From assembly GCA_024364735.1 (NCBI GenBank), contig JAGFNQ010001125.1:789749-853748 (forward strand): DNA of 64,000 nt. Reading direction: 5' to 3'. The notes under the pieces are model-generated. The model had not been told where the DNA came from and did not search any database. It worked only from the letters and a program-made list of their open reading frames with translations. The stretch comes from Boesenbergia rotunda. Lineage: Eukaryota; Streptophyta; Magnoliopsida; Zingiberales; Zingiberaceae. Below, in pieces: positions 1 through 8,968 of this stretch (positions are counted from its first letter, which is position 1; the number at the start of each line of letters is the position of its first letter). A program made the translations under genes and the position numbers.

Positions 1-130
1 CAATTTAAATGAGAAAATATGGATTTCTAGGCTAAAATTCGTATTAATATTTCTAGGTCCCTCGGAAAATTATCTAGTCATGCTCAATATTTTAAAGAAA
101 ATATTATGAGAATTTTCCGGGTCGTTACAC
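1..130. other. AT-rich leader, possible end of a gypsy LTR
   Basis: No reading frame is visible. The last bases, reading gggtcgttaca just before the tandem array, resemble the 3' end of chromovirus-type Ty3/gypsy LTRs. That is a resemblance only, because the other end lies outside the window. Confidence 0.3.
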
Positions 131-770
131 GTAGGTCCCAAACCAAGCATAAGTACCCCGGGCGTGGGTTGTACCGCAGGGTATTAGGGTTTTAGATTTT
201 TTGGCCCAGCGCGTAGGTCCCAAACCAAACCTAAGTACACCAGGCATCGGCTGCACCGCAGGGTATTAGGGTTTTAGATTACTTGGCCTGGCGCGTAGGT
301 CCCAAATCAAGCCTAAGTACCCCAGGCGTCGGTTGTACCGTAGGGTATTAGGGTTTTGGATTACTTGGTCGGGCGCGTAGGTCCCAAACCAAGCCTAAGT
401 ACCTCGGGCGTCGGCTGTACCGCAGGGTATTAGTGTTTTGGATTACTTGGCCGGGCGTGTAGGTCCCAAACCAAGCCTAAGTACCCCGGACGTCGGCTGT
501 ACCGCAGGGTATTAGGGTTTTAGATTACTTGGTCGGGCGCGTAGGTCCCAAACCAAGCCTAAGTACCCCGGGCATCGGATGTACCGCAGGGTATTAGGGT
601 TTTGGATTACTTGGTTGGGCGCATAGGTCCCAAACCAAGCCTAAGTACCCCGAGCGTTGGCTGTACCGCAGGGTCTTAGGGTTTTGGATTACTTGGTCGG
701 GCGCGTAGGTCCCAAACCAAGCCTAAGTACCCCGGGCGTCGGCTGTACCGCAGGGTCTTAGGGTTTTTTA
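131..770. repeat. 82-bp tandem array, about 8 units
   Basis: Units begin (gtaggtccca or close) at 131, 213, 295, 377, 459, 541, 623 and 705, a constant spacing of exactly 82 bp. The last unit is partial. Each contains the segments aaccaagcctaagtacccc, gtaccgcagggt and tagggtttt. Units differ by scattered substitutions but no length change, as in a mature minisatellite or short satellite array. There is no coding capacity. It lies immediately next to the decayed gypsy element on its right. Confidence 0.95.
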
Positions 771-1124
771 TTACCATAGTAGTGCATAGTCATTTTGAAA
801 GAAGCACCTCCTTTTATTACTCGATTCTGCTGCGGAAGCACAGAGAGACACAAATAGACGTTCTAAATAAATTGTAAATTGTACCGAGACAAGAAGGACC
901 TGAGACCTCAGCCAGACCGAGACCTCTTGAGTTTCTTTATTTTCCTTCAGCAGCTACTCCTCCAGGACTCGTGGGTTCTTCCGAGATTCGGACCTGACCT
1001 CTCTGCTGTAGCACCTACCAGACACTAGCTGATCCCCTCTGACTTCCACCACTCGATCGCCCACTGGCAACATAATCTTCTGGTGGTATACAGAGACCAC
1101 CGCCTGGAAAGTGATGAGCGCTGG

Positions 1125-1595
1125 TCAGCCCAGGATGGCATTATAGGAGGAGGGTACGTCCATGATAAAGAAGGGAGTCCTTCGAGTTCTCTTGAGCCTA
1201 TCGCTGCCCAATGAGAGTGACAAGGTGATTTGCCCCAACAGTTGTACTCGATACCCCGTGATGCCAAACAGGGGGGTCGAGAAGGAGAGCAGGTCACCCT
1301 CATCTATCTGCATTTGCTCCCAAGCCGCCTTGTACAAAATGTTCATGGAACTCCCCGTGTCTACGAAGATGCGCTTCACCTCATAATTGGCAATGCGGGC
1401 CACAATCACGATGGCGTCCTCATGGGGAGCTTCCACTTCTTCGAGGTCGGATGGCCCAAACGAGATGATAGGGCTTGGCGCCTGACTTCGGCTTGTCCCA
1501 ATGAAGTAGTTTTTCAACCGCCGGGTATAAGACATCCTAGCACGGTTATAGTCCCCTCCAGTAGGTCCTCCAGAGATAACCCGTACATGGCCCAA
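1125..1595 (-). pseudogene. Retropepsin-like aspartic protease fragment (gypsy)
   Basis: The minus-strand frame of 156 codons contains the retropepsin active-site motif FVDTGSSMNILY around residues 77-88 and a downstream ILG motif at its end. This matches the plant gypsy protease that cuts the Gag-Pol polyprotein. The frame ends right after ILG at a TGA where a Trp codon would be expected, and similarity continues past it toward 1020, so the break is a point mutation. It lies directly downstream of the Gag frames. The fragment is non-functional as it stands. Confidence 0.85.
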
Positions 1596-1606
1596 AGGAG
1601 GGCCCC

Positions 1607-2931
1607 TTATAGGGGCTTTGCCCTTTTGGGGATCCCTCTCTGCAGAGGGGGATCTTCGGGGTGTGGGCCCCCGACATCTAAATCTCGATCGTGATCAGGA
1701 CCGAGGTCGGACCTCGTTCTCCCCCGCGAGTCATCGTCGAGGGGAAAAGCTTCGCCTTGGTGACCTTCGGTGATACCCCGACTTGTTCCATTTTCTTCGA
1801 GGTTTGATGTCTGATTCCTCACTAAACTTCTTCTTCAAAGCATGACACTCCTCAATGGAGTGCGTCAAACTACCATGATAATTGTAGTATTTCAGCAATG
1901 ACTCTGGTTGCTCGGTGTCTACCGTCTCCACCAGTCGACGCCTGCCCGTCCATTGATCCCTCCCAGGCAGAAGGTCTTTTCCCCGCACCGGAGCCGGGGG
2001 CTCCCTTCTGTCCGACCAGGGGGTTGTCGGAGGAGGGGCTCCGACTGGATCCTTGCTCAGGCGTACTGCACCTCCTCTACATTGACATGCTTAACAGAGC
2101 GTCCCAGCAAATCATCAAAGCTGGCAGGGGCTTCCTCACCAAGGACCGAAAGAAGTCCCCTTCAGCAAGCCCTTGGGTGCAAGCGCTGATGAGTATCTCT
2201 GAGGTCGTGCTGGGTACGTCCTACGCTATCCGATTTAACCTCTGTATGTACTCCTTGAGCGGCTCCTTAGGCTTCTGCATCAGAGCGAACAGGTTGAGCG
2301 ATGTCTTCTGGTAGCGACGGCTGCTCGCGAAATGATAGAGAAAGGTTGTCTTGAACTCTGCGAAGGAGTTGATGGAACCCTGTGGCAGCCTCTAGAACCA
2401 CCGTTGAGCTGCTCCAGACAAAGTGTTCAAGAACACTCGGCACTTCACCCTGTCAGTATACTGATGCAAGAGCGCCGCATTCTCAAATTTACAGACGTGA
2501 TCCTCCAGATCCGTCATCCCATCATACTCAGGGATCCCAAGCCCACGGAACTGCTTCGGCATGGGGTCCTCGACAATCTTGGACGAGAAGGGGGTAGAGG
2601 GAGTCTTCTGAGAGGTCTTGGGTCCATCCCTCTTCCCTGGTCCCTCTTCATGTCTCTGAGCACTGGAGGCCACCGAGTGGGCCTTCTCTATGTCTCCAGG
2701 GGATTCTCTTTGAGGACCCTGGGCTGCTCCGTGATGTCGCCCCACCGGGGTGACGGATCTTCGGGAATACGAGGCGGAGACTCTAGGGATCTCCTCCCTC
2801 GCTGGACCCCTTGGTTGCGGGGCATCCTGTTCGACTTGGTGCTACTCCAGAGCTTCCTTAATGGCGCTAGCCACTAGACGGTCAACTTCCTCTCTTGTGA
2901 GGGTAAGAGGTTGTCCCTCCGATCCTGCCAT
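1607..2931 (-). pseudogene. Degenerate gypsy Gag
   Basis: On the minus strand the Gag starts at the ATG at 2931-2929 and stops after about 28 codons. The frame at 2745-2392 carries a plant Retrotrans_gag-type stretch (IPEYDGMTDLEDHVCKFEN, then an AAQRWF end). The frame at 1988-1731 carries a His/Cys-rich segment (YYNYHGSLTHSIEECHALKK) like the knuckle-like region before protease in Tat-type elements, with its first Cys replaced by Tyr. Further frames to 1607 are charged and Arg-rich. Several frameshifts and stops break it, so no complete protein is possible. Confidence 0.8.
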
Positions 2932-2960
2932 CGGTGCTCCTTCAGGTGCTTTGTTAGTTT

Positions 2961-2978
2961 CCCATAGACGGCGGCAAA
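2961..2978 (-). promoter_or_regulatory. Primer binding site relic (tRNA-Asp type)
   Basis: The minus strand reads TTTGCCGCCGTCTATGGG, one or two changes from the TTTGGCGCCGTCTGTGGG at 39284. It lies 30 bp before the Gag ATG, the expected place for a PBS between LTR and Gag. Confidence 0.65.
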
Positions 2979-2982
2979 TTTG

Positions 2983-3295
2983 TTCCGGAAAGAGTCGTCA
3001 GGGATGGCGAGGCTTCGCCCTTAGGATGGTGGCTGAGATGGGGAGGAACCTGGGATCTGCGAAGTTAACACAAGCGTTAGGGGACACGCCGGCAGGGGTC
3101 CGGCGGAGTCCACTCCGACACTTAAGTCAGTATTTGCGGGAAGGAAAGTTTGCAGAAAGAAAAGTAAGGTGCAGAGTTAAGAGAGCATAACCCTTTTACC
3201 AGAGGGGTTGGACTACCTTTTATACCGATGGCCACAGGCTAGATGTGCCCCGTTATCTGATGCCACATCTCCCATACTTTAAGACACGTCCCCCC
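2983..3295 (-). repeat. Gypsy LTR remnant with TATA box
   Basis: This lies between the PBS and the copia insertion. The minus strand carries ggtataaaagg near 3225-3215, a plausible LTR TATA box, and a segment (tccgacacttaagtcagtatttgcggg on the plus strand near 3115) shared in modified form with the relic at 37250-37275. Only the promoter-proximal part survives, because the rest is cut at 3295. Confidence 0.6.
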
Positions 3296-3404
3296 TGTTG
3301 GTGCAAGAAGCACCTAAGTCAAACCTGAGTTTTGATAATGACAAAGGGTTCAAGAGTTAAGATGTTATTGTTGTCTAATGTGTTTACTAAGTGTGCAGGA
3401 AGAA

Positions 3405-3600
3405 GTCCTAGGTACACTAGGCAAGAAGTCCTGGCAAAGGGCTGGGCAAAGAAGACCTGGTCAAGGGGTTGGGCACTGAACACCTGCTCGGAAGGTGGGC
3501 ACGAAGTCCTGGCAAGGGGCTGGGCACCGAAGACCTGCTCGGAAGGTGGGCACGAAGTCCTGGTCGAGGACTGGGTACGAAGACCTGGTCAGGTGGATAG
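3405..3600 (+). repeat. Minisatellite of imperfect inverted-repeat units
   Basis: Repeated units of 20-50 bp read gaagtcctggcaaggggctgggcac or gaagacctgctcggaaggtg. Each contains CCTG and a partly complementary GGG arm, with several G:T pairs. The same block recurs at 10520-10740 and 17587-17850 with different unit numbers, so unit number is variable. Confidence 0.75.
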
Positions 3601-4148
3601 GGCAAAAGTCCAACCGGAGGAGCCGGTAGGCAAAAGGTAAACTCTCCTGAGAGGAGTAGGTGAGGACGCGTTCTCCGTCGAGGGAACAGTAGGCGTCGGT
3701 TCAACCTAGGGTTCCTTTGGGAGACCCAAAGTCATAACCAAGACAGCTATGGCTGTAAATATTAACTAATATTCTTGCTTTGGTTGTTTTGGAACTAACC
3801 TTGGATGCAGGGACCGAAGGAGTGTGTTTCTGCAGCTCAGAACGCCCCAAAGGAGAGGGGCAGGCAACTGGGCTAGGCGCCCGGGAGGTCCCAAGCGCCC
3901 AAGGTCAAAGCCAAACAAGCAAAGAAGCAAGAATCGCTTCGAAACCATACTGGGCTAGGCGCACGGGAGGTCCCGGGCGCCCAAGGTCAAAGCCAAAGAG
4001 GTAGTCGAAGCAAAATCAGCCACGAAGCCAGCGGACTAAGTCAAGCTGGGCGCCCAGGAGGTCCCGGGCGCCCCAGTCAGCTCCACAGGGCGATTCGAAG
4101 GGGATAAGCACTGACCGAGCTGCGGATGAAGTTTCTCCGATCTGAAGG

Positions 4149-4181
4149 CACATGTCAGGCGCCCCCAGGAGCACTATAAAA
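4149..4181 (+). promoter_or_regulatory. LTR core promoter of element A
   Basis: A degraded G-box (CACATGTC; CACGTGTC in the 3' LTR) is followed by AGGCGCCCCC and by TATAAAA at 4175-4181, then GGGGCTTGACCCC. The same order is seen in all the related LTRs in this window, which supports this as the transcription start region. Confidence 0.7.
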
Positions 4182-4595
4182 GGGGCTTGACCCCAAGGCT
4201 TCAAATACACAACTTTCTAATGCCTCTAAGCTTTTCGTTCAAGCGTTCAGCTCTGGCAAACTCCGATCTCGACATTCCAGCGCCGACGACAACCCTCTGC
4301 TCCAAAGTACGATCCACATCAGGGCGTCGGTAACGAAAAGTGTAATTCCTATATTTACTGCAATAAAAGTGTATTAAAATCTGTAAACCTTTGCGCGATT
4401 ATAAAATTGCCCGCAGTAAACGGTCAAGGACCGTGGGCCTTGGAGTAGGAGCCGACCGCGTCTCCGAACCAAGTAAAAGACTTATGTTCTTTGTGTGATT
4501 GTTGTGTTTTCTGTTGCATTTTCTCTTTCCTTAATCCGAAAAAGATTTTAACGATATTCACCCCCCCTCTCTATCATTTTTCTCGATCCAACAAG

Positions 4596-4611
4596 TGGTA
4601 TCAGAGCGGGG
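4596..4611 (+). promoter_or_regulatory. Primer binding site, tRNA-iMet
   Basis: TGGTATCAGAGCGGGG starts two bases after the LTR end. TGGTATCAGAGC is the standard PBS of plant Ty1/copia elements, complementary to the 3' end of initiator tRNA-Met. Confidence 0.9.
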
Positions 4612-4821
4612 TAGCTCAAATTTGGTGCAACCACCAATTTGGGAGTTTTCCAGATTTTTACGAAGTTTTTTTTCTTTTTCAATCAAATTTTTATTGTTAA
4701 TCGAGGTTAGTGCAACACCACTCGATCGTTTCATTTTAACTATTTTAATCCCGCACTACTAATCCAAGACAAAGTCTTGGGGCAGTTCTTGTTTTTTTTT
4801 TGTTATCTTAGTGATTTCTAA

Positions 4822-6524
4822 ATGGCCATGCAAGAGGGTTTCAGTACAGCCAGACCACCACTCTTCAGTGGGGAGGACCGCTCCTACTGGAAGAGTCGGA
4901 TGGAAGTTCACCTGAAAACTCAGGTGGACATGTGGATCATAAACCAATCTGGTCTGGAAATCCCGAAAAATGCTGAAGGAGTGGCACAACCTTACACCGA
5001 ATGGGACGCTTCGCTGAAAAAGAAAATCGAGGCTGATGCTAAAGCGACCCAGGCACTCCAATGCGGTCTAACAAAGAAGAGCTGAATCGGGTGGGACCAT
5101 TCAACAGTGCAAAGGAACTCTGGGGTAAGTTAATTGAATTGCACGAAGGTACCTCCGACACCCGAATCAGCAAGAGGGACCTACTGCTAAAGAAACTGTA
5201 CACCATCAAAATGAACGACGGCAAATCAGCAGCCCAGCTCCACGCTAGAATCCAGGAGTTGATGAACGGTCTACATACATCGGTCACAAGGTAGAAAATC
5301 GTGACCTGATTAGGTATACCCTTAACGCTTTCTCGAGAAATACTTTGTGGGCATCTATGGTAGATGCGTACAAAGTTTCAAGGGATCTTTCCAAAATTAA
5401 GTTAGACGAGTTATTTTCTGAACTTGAATTACATGAGCAGACTAACTGCACCTTAGCCAAGAAAGGCATTGCTTTTGTTGCAGGCAAAATAGGAAAGGTG
5501 GTCAAGAAGAAGCCTCAACCTGCACCCGAGTCTGACTCGGACTCAGACTCAGAAGACAGCGAAGGGGATCGATCCAAGCTTGTTCGGCTAGCCCGGGACT
5601 ACTACAAAGAATTGAAGAATCAGACCAACAGAAGAAAAGCCAGCCGAAAGAAGGAGGATCCGGCTGAACCATCTAAGAACAAATCAAGTTTGACCTGCTT
5701 CGAATGCAACAAGAAGGGACACTTCAAATCGGAGTGCCCTAATCTAAAAGAAGCCAAGAAGACAAGATGGAAGAAGGCCCTTCAAGCAACGTGGGACGAG
5801 TCTTCATCCGAAGAAGAAGAAGAGGCCCCACAATCGAACCTGCTCGCCCTCACTACTTCGGAAGAAATTGACATCGGATCAGAAACGGAACCGGACGACG
5901 AAAAGCTCACCATTTCGGAAGACGGTAAAATAACTGTAAGTGGTTATTCAAAAGCTGAATTAGCTAAATTAATTGCATACCTATCTAGTAACTTGGCGAA
6001 AGCCAAAATTCGAGTTGAGTCTCTCTGACAGGAAGTAAAACTCCTGAAAGAGGGCGCTGACTCTAGATCCTTAACTGAGAAAGTTCAAGAAGGAACATCT
6101 ACTCAAGTTGAAAAACTTGAGAAAGAAAACTCCTCCTTGAAAACTCAAGTCAAGGACCTTAGAGCAGCTTTGGAACGATTCACTTCGGGTTCCAAGGGTC
6201 TTGATATGATCCTTGGAAAATAGAAGTGCGTTCTAAATCGATCCGGGTTCCAAGGGTCTTGATATGATCCTTGGAAAATAGAAGTGCGTTCTAAATCGAT
6301 CCGGGTTAGGGTATCGAACCATGGCTAGACAAAGGTCATATTATATTGTAGTGAATCAGTCTAGACTCAAAGTTCAGGTATGGGTACCCAAACTTTGCCT
6401 AAACAACCAAGCTAGACCAAACCAGTATTGGATCCCCAAGAACAAGATTCATATCTTGCCTAATCATTACCGTGGCTTTAGTCCAGGGGGAGCCAACTTA
6501 AAAACCATTTTTATAGTTAAATAA
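4822..6524 (+). pseudogene. Copia Gag of element A, frameshifted
   Basis: Starting at ATG 4822 it encodes an N-terminal segment with FSGEDRSYWKSRM (DUF4219-like), then a UBN2-type Gag core (FNSAKELWGKLIELHEGTSD), an acidic Ser/Asp run, a CCHC zinc knuckle CFECNKKGHFKSEC near 5696-5737, a Glu-rich stretch and a coiled-coil-like tail. It would form the particle and bind RNA. A frameshift near 5075, another near 5285, a TGA at 6026 and a 58-bp duplication at 6187 break the frame. The last part is open from 6321 to the TAA at 6524. Protease and pol do not follow. Confidence 0.85.
6187..6302 (+). repeat. 58-bp tandem duplication inside Gag
   Basis: The segment from gggttccaagggtcttgat to ctaaatcgatcc occurs twice with identical sequence, starting at 6187 and 6245. 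Element B has it once (about 20386-20443). Because 58 is not a multiple of three it shifts the frame. The identity of the two copies indicates a recent event. Confidence 0.95.
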
Positions 6525-7754
6525 ACTCTTTTTCTTATTGTAAAATTGCATGATTGCTTGTTTATTTATTTTCTACAATTTACCATGCTTAGACCTAGGA
6601 CTGGTTAGATTAAGGACTAAACCGATTAACTGAAATTTGAATAACATAGTATTGGGTGGAGGTGAGATGATGGTACATTAGGGAAACCATTTTGGCAGAA
6701 CTACTCGAAGCTACCGATCCAAGACCCAAACTAGTTAGACCAAAATCGTTCAAGGAGTAACTTGAAAATGAATTTTCAATAAAAGGTTTTGTCAAAGAAA
6801 GGGTTGATGATCCAATAAGGCCACGGCCAAAGAAGGCCTAGTGCCTCGCCAAGACCTGGAAGCCGATTATTGAAAATCAAATTCACTTTACTATTGTCAG
6901 ATTTGAATCTAACACAAATTTCAATTAATCTTAGATTCAACCATTATTTTCAAAAATAATTTTTTTTAATTAATTGGTTTTTCAAAATTAAGTTAATTTT
7001 TCAAAACTAATCATAGTTTTTCAAAATAAAATCTTTACTTCTATTAAAAACTGTCTCACAAAAACCCATAAGTTAACGTGATTGATAACTATATATCGGG
7101 TTAGATAGTTAGGATTTAAGCTAATTCAAAATCTAATTTCTATAATATTGTCAAATAAAAACATTGATTTTAGAGTTGAATTGAATTGATTATTGGTTGG
7201 TCATTAGAGTCAAACCAGGTCAAAATAGCCAAACCTGGTCAAACAGTCAAATTAGTCAATAGTCAAACAATGGCCAGCTCGGGCGCCCCCCCCCCCCTCA
7301 CCTTCTTCGACCAAGACAGCAAAAGCTGTCAATACCTAGCTATGCTAGGCGCCCAAGACCTACCGGGCGCCTAGACCTTTATGTCAATTCGAGGCAGCAA
7401 AAGCTGCCACGCATGGCAGCTGACTCCAGGCGCCTAGGTCCTCACGGGCGCCCCCAAGGACAGTGTCAAAACCGAAAAAGCTGCATTTGGCAGTTTACGC
7501 CTGACTCCAGGCGCCCGATTCCTCCCGGGCGCCCAACCAACCCCTATATAAAGCCACCAAAACCCCCTTCATTTGCCACCCCAAAACAAACTCTCTTCTC
7601 TAACTCTTCTCCTCCCAAGGTGCCCGAACGACCCTCTCGTGCCCTCGAACGCTCCACTTCAACCATGCCTCCCCGGATGGCTATCCGGTGTCAATTTTTC
7701 ATGCATTTATAATTAATTCTTTTTAGTTATTTTGCTAAATGCATATTCCTTGTT
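6525..7754 (+). other. Non-coding interior of element A
   Basis: It has no protein similarity I recognise. The part at 6596-6880 is clearly homologous to 56758-57090 in the downstream A-like element (shared taaggactaa, gatccaataaggc and cgccaagacctggaagcc), so it is a conserved internal region of the family. From about 7280 the base composition turns GC-rich with several GGCGCC palindromes. Confidence 0.7.
7280..7560 (+). promoter_or_regulatory. Internal LTR-like promoter before accessory ORF
   Basis: It has a run of 14 C, repeated GGCGCC sites (about 7278, 7350, 7365, 7430, 7448, 7510, 7527) and TATATAAA at 7545-7552. A pyrimidine-rich stretch follows, about 200 bp ahead of the ATG at 7755. 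The order of GGCGCC cluster, TATA box and leader copies that of the LTR promoters. The function is inferred from this resemblance only. Confidence 0.5.
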
Positions 7755-8522
7755 ATGACTTTTAGAAAACGCCGTACTATTCAACCCAACCCCGGGACCG
7801 AGCCTAGCCCTGACCCTAGGTTTCTGACCATAGAACTTTTCAATAAGTTCGCTAGAACAACCTATAAACCTATCAAGACAAGCTTCTTAAATAGGCAGTT
7901 TTTCACTCAATCCTGTCCAGTAGCTATGGACGTCATCAATTTCTATCAACTTGATCGACTTGTTTTCTGCATTCATCCTGTGAATATGACCCTATGTGCA
8001 GAATTTTACAACAACCTAGTAAGACAAGATGATCTTAGCTATATCACCACTGTACAAGGAATGCCCTTGACTATCACGCCCTTGTTGTTTAATAGATTCC
8101 TTGGACTGCGATCTTCCCAGTCCACTTTCTGTTGTTACCCTCCTAGAGATCCTCCCTTTGCTCCTCCCTACTCCCATATTGATCTGGACACCCTTTATTC
8201 ATATTTCTATAGAAATGCCCAAGACCCTTTGGTTAGTCGGTTTCAATCAGTAGATCTCCAGGTCCAAGACTACGCTCTTTATAGAGTTCTAGTCCGTTGC
8301 ATCCTACCCTTGACCACTAGGGACGTCGCGACCATGCGACCATTCCATACCTTCCTGCTGTATGCTTTGATCCATCACTTAGACATAGATATTAGACTTC
8401 ACATATTCCACACCATTCTACATGCAGTGTTACTACTCAGGGTCGGGTACGCACCCCTTATTGCCACATCATCACCTCTCTTCTTCATCATCACGGTCGC
8501 GATATTACCGACGGAGAGATGA
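7755..8522 (+). CDS. Accessory ORF, plant-transposon-type domain
   Basis: The 255-codon frame opens at ATG 7755 with a basic Pro-rich N-terminus. The stretches FNKFARTTYKPIKTSFLNR, EFYNNLVRQDDLSY and PLTITPLLFNRFLGL resemble the domain annotated as putative plant transposon protein (Transposase_32-like) in many pol-less or env-like retrotransposon ORFs. Its role is unknown; no signal peptide or catalytic motif is obvious. The end of the frame (Ile/Leu-rich from about residue 235) looks like out-of-frame translation. The frame of the next ORF reads on smoothly upstream as HHGRDITDGEM, so a frameshift just before 8500 probably split one ~405-residue protein. Confidence 0.6.
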   Translation: MTFRKRRTIQPNPGTEPSPDPRFLTIELFNKFARTTYKPIKTSFLNRQFFTQSCPVAMDVINFYQLDRLVFCIHPVNMTLCAEFYNNLVRQDDLSYITTVQGMPLTITPLLFNRFLGLRSSQSTFCCYPPRDPPFAPPYSHIDLDTLYSYFYRNAQDPLVSRFQSVDLQVQDYALYRVLVRCILPLTTRDVATMRPFHTFLLYALIHHLDIDIRLHIFHTILHAVLLLRVGYAPLIATSSPLFFIITVAILPTER

Positions 8523-8968
8523 CCTCGATGACTGAATTTGATGAGATTGGGTATAGAAACTTTTCCCTAGCGGGCATAGATGTCTCGGCTACCGGGGTTT
8601 TATCATGGAGACGTCAGAGAGCCGGAGTCCAGATCGATTCCGATGAAGAGGTAGAGGTCGATGTCGCAGATCTCGCTGCCGAGATTCGAGAGCAGATGAA
8701 CGAGCCCCCAACGCCGATGCTCGACGAGAGAGTGACACTACTTCAGACAGAGATTCATAGCCTTCGAGAGGAAGAGGAAGCCCACTACATCGAGATAGTC
8801 GACGCGATTCAGGCAGAGCACGATGTAAACCGAGCCTACCATAACGAGCACATGGAAGCTATTTTAGCCGACCGCCAGACGAGAGATGCACACCACACTG
8901 AGTATATGGATGCTCTCCGAGCCGAACATGAGGCAAATCAGGCCCGACATGACGAGATGATGTCTTGA
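8519..8968 (+). CDS. C-terminal half of accessory ORF, coiled coil
   Basis: This frame overlaps the preceding one by four bases (ATGA). It encodes 149 residues with an acidic segment (DSDEEVEVDVADLAAEI), then long Glu/Ala/His-rich heptad-like repeats (EEEEAHYIEIVDAIQAEHD and two related stretches ending ...YMDALRAEHEANQARHDEM). The repeat is about 19-23 residues and predicts a helical coiled coil. It is probably the continuation of the ORF at 7755 after a frameshift, not a separate gene. No function is known. Confidence 0.55.
   Translation: MTSMTEFDEIGYRNFSLAGIDVSATGVLSWRRQRAGVQIDSDEEVEVDVADLAAEIREQMNEPPTPMLDERVTLLQTEIHSLREEEEAHYIEIVDAIQAEHDVNRAYHNEHMEAILADRQTRDAHHTEYMDALRAEHEANQARHDEMMS

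Larger units (their letters stand above)
780..3295 (-). mobile_element. Decayed Ty3/gypsy element, 5' half, minus strand
   Basis: Read on the minus strand, an LTR remnant (about 3295 to 2983) is followed by a PBS (2978-2961), a Gag start (2931), a Gag domain, a His/Cys-rich segment and a retropepsin-like protease. Coding similarity fades out near 780. The Gag start closely resembles that of the plus-strand gypsy element at 39331 (both have a V/LT(K/R)EE(V/L)DRLVA core), so the two belong to related, probably Tat-type, lineages. No RT or integrase is present. The upstream part of its LTR is cut at 3295 by copia element A. Confidence 0.8.
3296..4593 (+). repeat. 5' LTR of element A (1298 bp)
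   Basis: It starts TGTTGG and ends CCAACA, a perfect terminal inverted repeat, and is directly followed by the PBS. Order inside: a terminal hairpin (GGTGC...GCACC), a hairpin minisatellite (about 3405-3600), a conserved block with a GTTC-type inverted repeat, a cluster of GGGCGCCC palindromes (3870-4170), a TATA box (4175) and, about 240 bp on, ACGGTC-AAG-GACCGT (4420-4434). It ends with a C-rich ATTCACCCC tract. The copy at 10415 is similar over most of its length. Confidence 0.9.

Noticed and set aside
131..770. Interstitial telomere repeat
   Set aside because: The word tagggtttt occurs once per 82-bp unit. There are no consecutive TTTAGGG copies, so it is an ordinary tandem repeat.
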